A stretch of DNA of 40,412 nucleotides from Mesorhizobium sp. (GTDB lineage Bacteria; Pseudomonadota; Alphaproteobacteria; Rhizobiales; Rhizobiaceae), in assembly GCA_004017275.1 (NCBI GenBank), contig SAKE01000036.1, forward strand, positions 1-40,412. Reading direction: 5' to 3'. Positions 1 through 7,737 of this stretch are shown in pieces. The notes beneath the pieces are model-generated. The model had not been told where the DNA came from and did not search any database. It saw only the letters and a program-made list of their open reading frames with translations. Every line of letters begins with the position of its first letter. Positions within the stretch are counted from its first letter, which is position 1. Made by a program: the position numbers and the translations under genes.

Positions 1-28
1 GGGCTGGCGCCGGCGTCGCCCCCACCCC

Positions 29-68
29 GATCCGCTGCGCGGATCGACCCTCCCCTCAAGGGGGAGGG
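29..68. repeat. Two adjacent GC-rich hairpins of a rhizobial-type intergenic repeat
   Basis: Two perfect inverted repeats lie side by side. GATCCGC (29-35) pairs with GCGGATC (39-45), and ACCCTCCCC (47-55) pairs with GGGGAGGGT (60-68). They begin about 10 bases beyond the stop codon of the minus-strand isomerase, so they could help end its transcript, although no T-run follows on that strand. The rest of the element probably lies to the left of the window. Confidence 0.6.
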
Positions 69-78
69 TAACACCGCG

Positions 79-1140
79 TTAAATTCCCATCATCCCGCGC
101 AGCACTTTCTTGTCGGTGGTGCCGCCGGCGAAATCGTCGAATGCCTTTTCCGTCACCCGGATGATGTGATGCTGGATGAAAGGCGCGCCTTCGGCAGCAC
201 CATCCTCCGGATGCTTCAGGCAGCACTCCCACTCCAGCACCGCCCAGGAATCATAATTGTGCTGTGTCAACTTGGAGAAGATACCGCCGAAATCCACCTG
301 CCCGTCGCCCAGCGAACGGAAGCGGCCGGCGCGGTTGGTCCAGCTCTGATAGCCGGAATAGACGCCTTGCCGGCCGGTTGGGTTGAACTCGGCGTCCTTG
401 ACGTGGAACGCCTTGATGCGCTCGCGATAGATATCGATGAATTCGAGATAATCGAGCTGCTGCAGCAGGAAGTGCGACGGGTCGTAATTGATGTTGCAGC
501 GCTTGTGGCCGCCGACCGCGTCAAGAAACATCTCGAAAGTGGCGCCGTCGAACACATCCTCGCCTGGATGGATCTCGTAGCCGACATCGACGCCATTGTC
601 CTCATAGACATCGAGAATCGGCTTCCAGCGCTTGCCGAGTTCGGCGAACGCTTCCTCGATCAACCCGGCTGGCCGCTGCGGCCAAGGGTAGAGATAGGGA
701 AAGGCCAGCGCTCCTGAGAAGCTCACCGAGGCCTTGAGGCCAAGGTTCTTCGAGGCCTTGGCGCCGAACTCCATTTGTTCGACCGCCCATTTCTGTCGCG
801 CCTTCGGATTGTTGTGCACCGACGCCGGCGCAAAGCCGTCGAACTGCGCATCATAGGCCGGATGCACCGCAACCAACTGCCCCTGCAGATGCGTCGACAG
901 TTCCGTGATTTCGACGCCGGCATCCGAGCAGACGCCCTTCACCTCGTCGCAATAGGCCTTTGAAGAGGCCGCCTTCTTGAGATCGAACAGCCGCGCGTCC
1001 CAGGTCGGGATCTGCACACCCTTGTAGCCGAGACTAGCCGCCCATTTGGTGATCGACGCCAGCGAGTTGAACGGCGCGGCATCGCCCGCGAACTGCGCCA
1101 GAAACAATCCAGGACCCTTCATTGTCGTCGGCATCGGCAT
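79..1140 (-). CDS. Sugar phosphate isomerase/epimerase (xylose isomerase-like TIM barrel)
   Basis: This is a cytoplasmic TIM-barrel protein of the AP-endonuclease-2 / xylose-isomerase-like fold, about 353 residues from the chosen start. The expected metal-ligand pattern is visible: Glu in VGYEIHPGE, Asp in NYDPSHF, His in AFHVKDAE and Glu in AVLEWEC. The family isomerises or epimerises sugars, often inositol or keto-sugar intermediates, and some members act on 3-keto-glycosides; the substrate here is unknown. The longer reading frame to 1278 is unlikely to be used, because ATG at 1140 (or 1134) follows a GAGGGAG ribosome-binding site and the extension does not look conserved. The gene is divergent from a second isomerase at 1535. 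The shared upstream region holds two TGGT-N3-ACCA palindromes, so control by the nearby GntR regulator is likely. Any operon partner would lie left of the window. Confidence 0.85.
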   Translation of the reverse strand: MPMPTTMKGPGLFLAQFAGDAAPFNSLASITKWAASLGYKGVQIPTWDARLFDLKKAASSKAYCDEVKGVCSDAGVEITELSTHLQGQLVAVHPAYDAQFDGFAPASVHNNPKARQKWAVEQMEFGAKASKNLGLKASVSFSGALAFPYLYPWPQRPAGLIEEAFAELGKRWKPILDVYEDNGVDVGYEIHPGEDVFDGATFEMFLDAVGGHKRCNINYDPSHFLLQQLDYLEFIDIYRERIKAFHVKDAEFNPTGRQGVYSGYQSWTNRAGRFRSLGDGQVDFGGIFSKLTQHNYDSWAVLEWECCLKHPEDGAAEGAPFIQHHIIRVTEKAFDDFAGGTTDKKVLRGMMGI

Positions 1141-1234
1141 TCTCCCTCGTTTTCTCGCGACCGAGCATAGCGCCGATTGGAAGCAGGGCCAGCCACTTTG
1201 GTCTTTTCGCATCGGGCGCTTTGCAAGCACCGTC

Positions 1235-1252
1235 ATTCTGGTATTACCAAAT
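1235..1252. promoter_or_regulatory. Putative GntR (FadR-family) operator, site A
   Basis: The core reads TGGT-ATT-ACCA (1239-1249), an 11-base palindrome with the TGGT-N3-ACCA layout known for FadR-subfamily GntR regulators. It lies about 100 bases upstream of the leftward isomerase. Related sites occur at 1416, 13437, 13614 and 18587. Confidence 0.6.
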
Positions 1253-1415
1253 GCGGGAATTTGGTCAAGCCTTGCCATTCACCATCGAGTCCCGCCAGAT
1301 ATACGAAAGAGAGGTTTATATCTCAATATAATCAATGAACTAATCTGCGTAGAAGGCCTCCGGAATGCACTTCTTGCCGTCCCGCAGAATTTGCTGTAGA
1401 CCTCCCTTCAGGCCC

Positions 1416-1432
1416 AATTGGTCGAACCAGTT
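1416..1432. promoter_or_regulatory. Putative GntR (FadR-family) operator, site B
   Basis: The site reads AATTGGT-CGA-ACCAGTT, with arms matching at six of seven positions and the same three-base centre spacing as site A. It lies about 100 bases upstream of the rightward isomerase at 1535 and so mirrors site A in this divergent region. Confidence 0.6.
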
Positions 1433-1534
1433 CGCAAGAAAAGCCTGGGGATGCCTTGGGGAGGAACCTTTGCGTCGCCTTTTGGCGATGCACGTCGCAG
1501 GCGAACCATAAAGACGAACTGGGAAGGACAGACC

Positions 1535-2422
1535 ATGCATCTTTCGACGCACAACTGGATGCGCGCGGAGCCTTTGGAGACGACGCTCAAGCGCATCAAG
1601 AAATTCGGCTATGAGTCGATCGAGATTTCCGGCGAGCCCGAGCAGTACAAAACCAAGGAGACGCGGGCTCTGCTGAAGGAGCATAGCATCCGCTGCTGGG
1701 GCGCGGTGACCCTGATGCTGGGCGAGCGCAACCTAGCCGCCAGGAACCAGGGCCAGCGCGAGCGCTCCGTTCAGTATGTCAAGGACGTGCTGACCATGGT
1801 CAGCGAACTCGACGGCGAGATCATCACGCTGGTTCCGGCGACGGTCGGCAAGGTCGTGCCCGACGGCACCGAGGAAGAGGAATGGAAGTGGGTGGTCGAC
1901 GCGACCCGCGAATGCTTCACCCATGCCAAGAAGGTCGGCGTCAAGATCGCTGTCGAGCCGCTCAATCGCTTCGAAACCTATCTGTTCAACCGCGGCGCCC
2001 AGGCATTGGCGCTGGCCGACGCGGTCAGCCCCGAATGCGGCGTCTGCCTCGACGCCTACCACATCCACATGGAGGAATTTAACGTCTACGACGCGATCCG
2101 GCAGGCCGGAAAACGCCTGTTCGACTTCCACGTCGCCGACAACAACCGCTTTGCCGCCGGTCTCGGCCAGATCGACTGGCCGAAGATCGTCGCTACCTTG
2201 CGGGAGATCGGCTACGACGGCGCGCTGACCAACGAATTCGTCGCGCCTGTCGATCGCACGCCGGCGGCACCCTATCCCGACATGGTCGAGCGCAACCCGG
2301 TCGACATCTCGCCCGAACAGCTGAAGTTCATCCAGGACCACGGCTCCAGCGTGCTCACGGAAAAGTTCTACACCGACCAGATGCGCATCAACGCCGAAAC
2401 GTTGCTGCCGCTGATCAAATAG
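1535..2422 (+). CDS. Sugar isomerase/epimerase, D-tagatose/D-psicose 3-epimerase-like
   Basis: A 295-residue TIM-barrel protein carrying the four-ligand pattern of ketose 3-epimerases and IolI-like enzymes: Glu in AVEPLNRFE, Asp in VCLDAYHIH, His in LFDFHVADN and Glu in LTNEFVAP. These enzymes use a metal ion and two Glu residues to epimerise or isomerise ketoses or sugar phosphates. ATG at 1535 was chosen because GGGAAGGA lies about seven bases upstream; the open frame back to 1418 has no comparable site and is not family-like. It is the first gene of a rightward series with an enolase-superfamily enzyme, a GntR regulator and a hydroxyacid dehydrogenase, which points to sugar or sugar-acid catabolism. 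The exact substrate cannot be read from the sequence. Confidence 0.87.
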   Translation: MHLSTHNWMRAEPLETTLKRIKKFGYESIEISGEPEQYKTKETRALLKEHSIRCWGAVTLMLGERNLAARNQGQRERSVQYVKDVLTMVSELDGEIITLVPATVGKVVPDGTEEEEWKWVVDATRECFTHAKKVGVKIAVEPLNRFETYLFNRGAQALALADAVSPECGVCLDAYHIHMEEFNVYDAIRQAGKRLFDFHVADNNRFAAGLGQIDWPKIVATLREIGYDGALTNEFVAPVDRTPAAPYPDMVERNPVDISPEQLKFIQDHGSSVLTEKFYTDQMRINAETLLPLIK

Positions 2423-2482
2423 TCGACTGCGTCTGGGAAATTCGCCCTTCCGCCCTGACCGGCGGCAAGGCTGGGGAAGAAT

Positions 2483-3652
2483 ATGCGCATCAAGTCCGTC
2501 CAAGCCTGGTGGGTCCGCATTCCGATCGAAGCCGCTCGGCAACACCGCAGCGACTTCGGTCAGGTGACGACCTTCGACGCCGCCATCCTGCGCATCGAAA
2601 CCGATGACGGGCTGGTCGGATGGGGCGAAGGCAAGAACGCTGCCGGCAGCGCCGGCAGCTACGGTGCCCTCGTTCACATGCTGAACCATGAGGTCGGCCC
2701 GCAGCTTATCGGCAGCGATCCGGCCGACATCGGCGTCATCTGGGAGATGCTCTACAACGGCGTGCGCCACGACAGCGCTGCGCGTGGCGGCCACGCCATG
2801 CCGCAGCTGGCGCGGCGCGGCATGAGCATCGCCGCCATCAGCGCCGTCGACATTGCGCTGTGGGACATTCTTGGCAAATCGCTTGGGGTTCCGGTTTGGC
2901 GGCTGCTCGGCGGCCGCAAGCTCGACCGGATGCCGGCCTATGCCTCCGGCGGCTGGGCAGCCGTCGACGCCATCGGCGAGCAATTGAAATCCTATATCGC
3001 CAACGGCGGCTTCAAGGCGCTGAAGATGCGGGTCGGCGCCATGGACGGCGCAGCACACATTTCCGCCGCCCGTGTGCGGGCAGCACGGCAGGCGCTCGGC
3101 CCCGATGTCGAGCTGATGGTCGACGCGCACGGCACCTATACGGTGGCCGAAGCCAAGCGCTTCATCCACCTCGTCAACGACCTTGATCTGGCTTGGTTCG
3201 AGGAGCCGATCATCGCCGACGACAAAGCAGGCATGGCCGAAGTACGGGCATCCGGCGCCGTTCCCATCGCCACCGGCGAAAGCGAGGCGACCCGCTATGC
3301 CTTCCGCGACCTTGCCGTGCTGAAAGCCGCCGACATCTTCCAGCCCGATCCGGCCTTTTGCGGCGGCATCAGCGAGGCGATGAAGATCGGCACCATCGCC
3401 AGCGCCTTCAATTTGCGCTTCGCGCCGCATCTGTGGGCTGGTGCGCCCTGTTTCTTCGCCGGGCTGCATGTCTGCGCCGCCTCGCCGTCGAGTTTCACTG
3501 TCGAATATTCGCTCGGCGCCAACCCGATGATCCACGATCTGGTCGAAGAGACTGTCGAAGCCAGGGACGGTATGATAGCGATCCCGGAAAAGCCGGGTCT
3601 GGGATTCACCATTTCGGACCGGTTCCTGGAGGCGCACGCGCAACGCGGTTGA
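2483..3652 (+). CDS. Mandelate racemase/muconate lactonizing enzyme family protein (enolase superfamily)
   Basis: A 389-residue enolase-superfamily enzyme with an N-terminal capping domain and a modified TIM barrel. Metal ligands appear as D214 (VDAHG), E240 (FEEP) and E266 (TGES). A K181-M-R183 motif stands where the KxK/KxR base of the family sits. D289 (QPD) and H316 (PHLWAG) are 27 residues apart, exactly the spacing of the Asp-His dyad in mandelate racemase. The pattern fits an acid-sugar dehydratase or racemase. A GGGGAAG ribosome-binding site precedes the ATG. The gene lies 60 bases after the isomerase and two bases before the GntR gene, so it is almost certainly in their operon. Substrate unknown; L-fuconate, galactarate and similar acids are possibilities only. 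Confidence 0.9.
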   Translation: MRIKSVQAWWVRIPIEAARQHRSDFGQVTTFDAAILRIETDDGLVGWGEGKNAAGSAGSYGALVHMLNHEVGPQLIGSDPADIGVIWEMLYNGVRHDSAARGGHAMPQLARRGMSIAAISAVDIALWDILGKSLGVPVWRLLGGRKLDRMPAYASGGWAAVDAIGEQLKSYIANGGFKALKMRVGAMDGAAHISAARVRAARQALGPDVELMVDAHGTYTVAEAKRFIHLVNDLDLAWFEEPIIADDKAGMAEVRASGAVPIATGESEATRYAFRDLAVLKAADIFQPDPAFCGGISEAMKIGTIASAFNLRFAPHLWAGAPCFFAGLHVCAASPSSFTVEYSLGANPMIHDLVEETVEARDGMIAIPEKPGLGFTISDRFLEAHAQRG

Positions 3653-3654
3653 CG

Positions 3655-4371
3655 ATGAAAGAAAAGAACCTTCTCGCGGAACTCGCAGCCTACCTGTTCT
3701 CCCATTCGGACAAGGAGAGCGGCCGAACGCCCTCGGAACGCGAACTGGCGGAGCATTTCGCCGTCAGCCGCGGTCAGATCCGCGAGGCGCTGGCCATCCT
3801 CGAAGCTATGCGCATCGTCGAGCGCCGCGCCAAGTCCGGCATCTACATCGACACCAAGCAGGCCAGCGTGGAAGCGATGGCGCTTTTTGCCCGCGCGGGC
3901 CTGCCGCTCGATCCGATCCAGATCTACGAGACGGTCGAATTGCGCAAGATCCACGAGATCAAGGCGGCCGAACTCGCCTGTTCGCGCGCCACCGAGGAGA
4001 ATTTCGAGCGGCTGCGCGAAATTCTGAAGGCTTCGGAAGAGCGCATCGCCGCGGGCGAAGGCCTCGCCAGGGAAGACCGCGAATTCCACCTGGAGATCGT
4101 GCGCGCCACCAAGAACAGCGTCTTCCACAATGTCTGCAGCGTCTACTACATGATGGGCGAGCAGCGCCTGCCGATCTATTTCAACGACCCCGAGCGCAAT
4201 GTGCGCTCGCATGCCGAGCATATCCAGATCTATGAGGCGCTGCTGCGCCGCGACGGCAATCTCGCCCAGGCGTTGATGAGCGCTCATTTGCAAGGCGCGG
4301 AGAGCTACTGGAAAGGCCTGATCGAAGGCCATGGCGAGGAACCGCAGAGCCCTGCGCTCGAAAGCGCCTGA
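3655..4371 (+). CDS. GntR-family transcriptional regulator, FadR/FCD subgroup
   Basis: A 238-residue regulator with an N-terminal winged helix-turn-helix (about residues 24-65, including TPSERELAEHFAVSRGQIRE) and a C-terminal all-helical FCD ligand domain. Probable FCD metal ligands are D141, H145, H189 and H211. The start lies two bases after the preceding stop and the stop lies five bases before the next start, so it is embedded in the operon. FadR-subfamily proteins bind palindromes built on TGGT-N3-ACCA, and copies of that pattern stand at 1235, 1416, 13437, 13614 and 18587. I infer that this protein is their regulator. The likely effector is a sugar acid or carboxylate intermediate of the pathway. 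The longer in-frame opening from 3193 overlaps the previous gene and lacks family similarity. Confidence 0.9.
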   Translation: MKEKNLLAELAAYLFSHSDKESGRTPSERELAEHFAVSRGQIREALAILEAMRIVERRAKSGIYIDTKQASVEAMALFARAGLPLDPIQIYETVELRKIHEIKAAELACSRATEENFERLREILKASEERIAAGEGLAREDREFHLEIVRATKNSVFHNVCSVYYMMGEQRLPIYFNDPERNVRSHAEHIQIYEALLRRDGNLAQALMSAHLQGAESYWKGLIEGHGEEPQSPALESA

Positions 4372-4376
4372 CCGAC

Positions 4377-5357
4377 ATGGCCCGTATCCTCACGACCCAC
4401 CCTCTGCACCCGCGCGCCTCGGCCATGCTGGCCGGCGCCGGAGAGCTCGTCGTCGCCTCCGCCATCGATCCGGCCACGCTGGCCACCGAGGCCAGGAATG
4501 CCGACATCGTCATCGTGCGTGCGCCACTGCCGCCGGCGCTGTTCGAAGGTGCTTGGAAGCTGCGAGCAGCGATCCGCCATGGCGCCGGGCTCGACATGAT
4601 CCCGATGGAAGCAGCGATGGCCGCCGGCGTGCTTGTGGCCAATGTGCCGGCGGTCAATGCCCGATCGGTGGCCGAACACGTCATGTTCGCAGCCCTCGCC
4701 TTGCTGCGTAACTTCCGCGTGGTCGACCGCGACCTGCGCGCCAAAGGCTGGCTTGCAGGCCGCGAGCACGCCAATTCCAACAGCGAGCTTGCCGGCAAGA
4801 CGATCGGCATTGTCGGCCTCGGTGCCGTCGGACAGGCGGTTGGCCATATCGCCGCGCACGGCTTCGACCTCAAGGTCGTGGCGACGACGCGCAGCATGCA
4901 GCCCGCGCCGGAAAAGGTCGGCTTCCTGTCAATCGACGCGCTGGTCGAGCAGAGCGACATCATCGTTCTGTGCTGCCCGCTGACGCCGGAGACGCGCGGC
5001 CTGATCAACAGAGAGCGGATTGCCCGCGTGAAGCCAAATGCGCTGCTGATCAACGTCTCGCGCGGACCGGTCATCGACGACGACGCCCTGATCGAGGCCC
5101 TGCAGAAACGTCGTATAGGCGGCGCCGCGCTCGACGTGTTTGCGACGCAGCCGCTGCCGTCAAATCATCCCTATTTCGGCTTCGATAACGTCATCATCAC
5201 GCCGCACATGGCGGGGATCACCGAGGAATCGATGATGCGCATGGGCGTCGGCGCGGCTGGCGAGGCCCTGCTCGTGCTGGCGGGCAAACTGCCGGTCAAC
5301 CTGCGCAATCCAGAAGTGGTCGATCACTATCGGCGGCGGTTTCCGCTCGACATATAG
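4377..5357 (+). CDS. D-isomer-specific 2-hydroxyacid dehydrogenase family protein
   Basis: A 326-residue NAD(P)-dependent dehydrogenase of the phosphoglycerate/hydroxypyruvate reductase family. The dinucleotide-binding GLGAVG lies at residues 147-152. The catalytic Arg is R229 (NVSRGPV) and the catalytic His is H277 (ITPHMAG). The third catalytic residue is unusual: the normal Glu of the DVFxxEP motif is Gln here (Q258 in DVFATQP). The coding codon is cag, so this is one substitution from Glu and not a misreading of frame. Enzymes of the family interconvert 2-keto and 2-hydroxy acids. It follows the GntR gene after five bases, and its probable role is an oxidation or reduction step of the same sugar-acid pathway. 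Activity may be retained, because related sequences may share the Gln. Confidence 0.88.
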   Translation: MARILTTHPLHPRASAMLAGAGELVVASAIDPATLATEARNADIVIVRAPLPPALFEGAWKLRAAIRHGAGLDMIPMEAAMAAGVLVANVPAVNARSVAEHVMFAALALLRNFRVVDRDLRAKGWLAGREHANSNSELAGKTIGIVGLGAVGQAVGHIAAHGFDLKVVATTRSMQPAPEKVGFLSIDALVEQSDIIVLCCPLTPETRGLINRERIARVKPNALLINVSRGPVIDDDALIEALQKRRIGGAALDVFATQPLPSNHPYFGFDNVIITPHMAGITEESMMRMGVGAAGEALLVLAGKLPVNLRNPEVVDHYRRRFPLDI

Positions 5358-5398
5358 CGCATCGCGGTTTCGTCCCAATTGTCGGCGACGCTGAACCC

Positions 5399-5776
5399 AT
5401 GTTCGGTTTTCGCTTCGCATTTCTTGGTCTTGCCGCATGTTTGATCGCGGCCTTGCCCTCGCTTGCTGCTGCACAAAGCAGCGACTATGTCTATTGCGGC
5501 AATGGGATCGTCTGCGTCAGGGCCCCCTGCCCGTCGGGTAACGCGCTCGATCTTGCCACCGGCAAGATCATCAAGGGCGTGGCGCTGAACACCACCGAAT
5601 TGTCGCCGCTAAACAGATCCGCACCTGACCTCTCCGACAAACTCGATGCGGGAAAGCTCGTCGTCCGAGGATCTATCCAGCATCGAGGTGAAACGAGCGA
5701 CCCGCCGATGCTGGTCGTTACCGATATCGAACGCGCCTCCAAGACAGGCGAGCGCAAGCGCTGCGCGGCGCGCTGA
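5399..5776 (+). CDS. Small secreted cysteine-containing protein of unknown function
   Basis: A 125-residue protein with a clear signal peptide: a hydrophobic core within residues 5-24 and likely cleavage after the LAAA ending at residue 25. The mature part has four cysteines, C33, C39, C44 (in CVRAPCPSG) and C122, enough for two disulfides in the periplasm. I do not recognise the family. It starts 42 bases after the dehydrogenase with no strong ribosome-binding site, so membership of the preceding operon is uncertain. It converges with the amidase gene, ending 26 bases before the amidase stop. Composition is typical of the neighbours. Confidence 0.6.
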   Translation: MFGFRFAFLGLAACLIAALPSLAAAQSSDYVYCGNGIVCVRAPCPSGNALDLATGKIIKGVALNTTELSPLNRSAPDLSDKLDAGKLVVRGSIQHRGETSDPPMLVVTDIERASKTGERKRCAAR

Positions 5777-5801
5777 TTGCCAATCTGAGGCATATTGGCC
5801 G

Positions 5802-7091
5802 TCAGGACAGCCGCTCAATTTCAGCAGCAATCCGCAGCAGACGCCGGTCATGCCCGTTGCGCGCCACCAGCATCAATCCGGCCGGCAGCGCCGTGCCTGG
5901 CATTGGCAGCGAGATCGCACAAAGGTCGAACTGGTTGGCGACCTGCGTGTTGCGCAGCAGCAGGCCTTCAATACGGTCGCGCATCTCGGCATCCTCAGTC
6001 ATCGAGACGATGGTCGGCGCTGTCACCGGCGTGGTCGGCAGGGCCAGCACATCGACCGATGCCAGCCGCTCATCCATCGCAGCGACGAGCGCTGTGCGAC
6101 GGCGCATTGCCCTGATGTAGATAGGGGTCGGCAGCATTGCTGCCCGCGACAGGGGTCCGCTGACATGCGGGTCGACCGGCACCGGTGCCCCTGTCGCCAG
6201 CCAGTCGGCATGCACTTCGGCCCCTTCCATGGCAGCGATCGAGCCACGCTTGGTGGCCGCGCGCATGTCGGCAAGCAGATCGTCGACCGACAGGTCCGCG
6301 ACCCATGCGCCTGCCTGCTCGATCTTGCCAAGGCAGCGCTCGAACGCCGCCGCGACCGCGCCCTCCGTCTCTTCGAAAAGGACGCCATGCGGAATGCCCA
6401 GGCGAAGCCCTGCAATGGCAATCGGCGCCAGCGCGGTCGGCACCTCGCCGGCCATCACAACGTCGGCGGCGGCACACTGGGCAACGGTTCGGGCAAGCGG
6501 CCCGATCGAGTCCAGCGTGGCGGACAGTGGGAACGCACCAGCGAGCGGTACGCGCCGCGCCGTCGGCTTGCAGCCGACGACGCCGTTGAGCGATGCCGGT
6601 ATGCGCACTGAACCGCCAGTATCGGAACCGATGGATATTTCGCTCGTCCCCTCGCCGACCGAAACGCCGGCACCAGAGGAGGAACCTCCCGGAATGCGGC
6701 TGGCATCCATCGCATTGCCGGGCGTGCCATAGTGCTGGTTGTCACCGATCGCGGTGAAGGCGAATTCGGTCATGTTGGTCTTGCCGATGATGACCGCGCC
6801 CGCCTGCCGCAGCCGGCTGACAATGGCGGCATCGCACAAGGCGGGCGGGACGGTCTTGCGCATCAGCGAGCCGGCGGTGGTTGGTTCGCCGGCGACGTCG
6901 AATAGATCCTTGATGGAGACAAGGGTGCCGTCGAGCGGCCCGAGTGTTACGCCCGCGCGCTTGCGCGCATCGCTGGCATCGGCCGCGGCCCGCGCTGTTT
7001 CGGCATAGAGCTTCGTAAACACGCGTTCTTCGCCGGCACGAGCGGCAAGGCGCGCCAGAATGACTTCCAAATGATCGCGGACTGATTGCAT
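5802..7091 (-). CDS. Amidase (amidase signature family)
   Basis: A 429-residue amidase-signature hydrolase. The Ser-cisSer-Lys triad is readable: K61 in SIKDLFD, S137 in the GGSSSG stretch and S161 in DTGGSVRIPAS. The 24-residue gap between the two serines equals that in malonamidase. Such enzymes hydrolyse amide bonds of carboxamides, carbamates or aminoacyl substrates in the cytoplasm. At 429 residues it is slightly shorter than GatA-type members (about 480), and no gatB or gatC lies nearby, so a catabolic role is more likely than tRNA amidation. The ribosome-binding site is weak (a GGAG about 14 bases upstream). It could release ammonia from an amide part of the compound handled by this locus, but that is inference. 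Confidence 0.88.
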   Translation of the reverse strand: MQSVRDHLEVILARLAARAGEERVFTKLYAETARAAADASDARKRAGVTLGPLDGTLVSIKDLFDVAGEPTTAGSLMRKTVPPALCDAAIVSRLRQAGAVIIGKTNMTEFAFTAIGDNQHYGTPGNAMDASRIPGGSSSGAGVSVGEGTSEISIGSDTGGSVRIPASLNGVVGCKPTARRVPLAGAFPLSATLDSIGPLARTVAQCAAADVVMAGEVPTALAPIAIAGLRLGIPHGVLFEETEGAVAAAFERCLGKIEQAGAWVADLSVDDLLADMRAATKRGSIAAMEGAEVHADWLATGAPVPVDPHVSGPLSRAAMLPTPIYIRAMRRRTALVAAMDERLASVDVLALPTTPVTAPTIVSMTEDAEMRDRIEGLLLRNTQVANQFDLCAISLPMPGTALPAGLMLVARNGHDRRLLRIAAEIERLS

Positions 7092-7209
7092 TTCGGTGTC
7101 GGACTCCGGACGCCTTGAAGGTCCTTAGGGTAGCGGCCAGTGCATGGCTTGCCGAGACTTAACCCGACGCAGGCTGCTTTGCACCCCTGCCGAACGGAAG
7201 GAAGAAGCG

Positions 7210-7737
7210 ATGCTCTACAAAGGCAGCTGTCACTGCGGCAAGATCACGCTCGAATTTGAAGCCGAGTTGACCGGCGCTGTGTGGTGCAATTGCTCGATCT
7301 GCTCGCGTAAGGGTGCCCTGTTGTGTGCCATCCCGCATGAGAGCCTGACGATCCTGGCCTGGGGTGATGACTTGGGCACCTACACATTCGGCAACCATGC
7401 CATTGCGCACCGCTTCTGCCGCAGTTGCGGCATCCATCCCTTTGCGGAGGATGTCCGCGAAGGCAGCGAACGCGCCTTACGAAACCTACTCCCAGAAATA
7501 GGCTGGGATGCGGCCTATGATGCGTGTCGCAAGCTGACGCCGCTGCCCTTGTCGAACAGCACCACCTTGTCCGGGTTCCAAGCGAAGCGCACTGCCTGCT
7601 CGATGGCGACATCGGTCCTGGCCGGCACGGTGGCGCGCAGCGTCGCGTCGCCGACGCGCAGCGTCAGGATCTTTTCGACGCCATGGTTCTCGACATCGTG
7701 GACACGCGCCTCGACCGGCGCACCGCTCTCGAGATAG
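7210..7737 (+). pseudogene. GFA-family (glutathione-dependent formaldehyde-activating-like) protein, 3' truncated
   Basis: From ATG at 7210 (GGAAGGAAGAAG just upstream) the product begins like an intact GFA/CENP-V zinc-binding protein: CHCGK, CNCSICSRKG and FCRSCGIHPFAEDV supply the usual zinc cysteines. Family-like sequence ends near 7470 after the GSERA segment. The expected last 20-25 residues are missing. Instead the frame runs on through sequence that is antisense to the 3' end of the neighbouring ABC ATPase, staying open to 7737 only by chance. I therefore call it a remnant or C-terminally replaced gene, not a 175-residue natural protein. An open in-frame extension back to 7144 is unlikely to be used. 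The break marks the left edge of the transporter block. Confidence 0.65.

Larger units (their letters stand above)
1141..1534. promoter_or_regulatory. Divergent control region between two isomerase genes
   Basis: This gene-free stretch of about 390 bases must hold the promoters of both flanking isomerase genes. It contains two FadR-type palindromes (1235-1252 and 1416-1432). A GGGAAGGA ribosome-binding site at 1521-1528 precedes the rightward gene. No convincing small gene was seen. Confidence 0.6.

Noticed and set aside
1733..3643. Very long open frame (636 codons) on the minus strand opposite the isomerase and enolase-superfamily genes
   Set aside because: It is the antisense of two well-supported genes; its translation is low-complexity and has no family motifs. 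Similar antisense frames at 8416-9921, 11957-13195 and 35159-36196 on the plus strand were rejected for the same reason.
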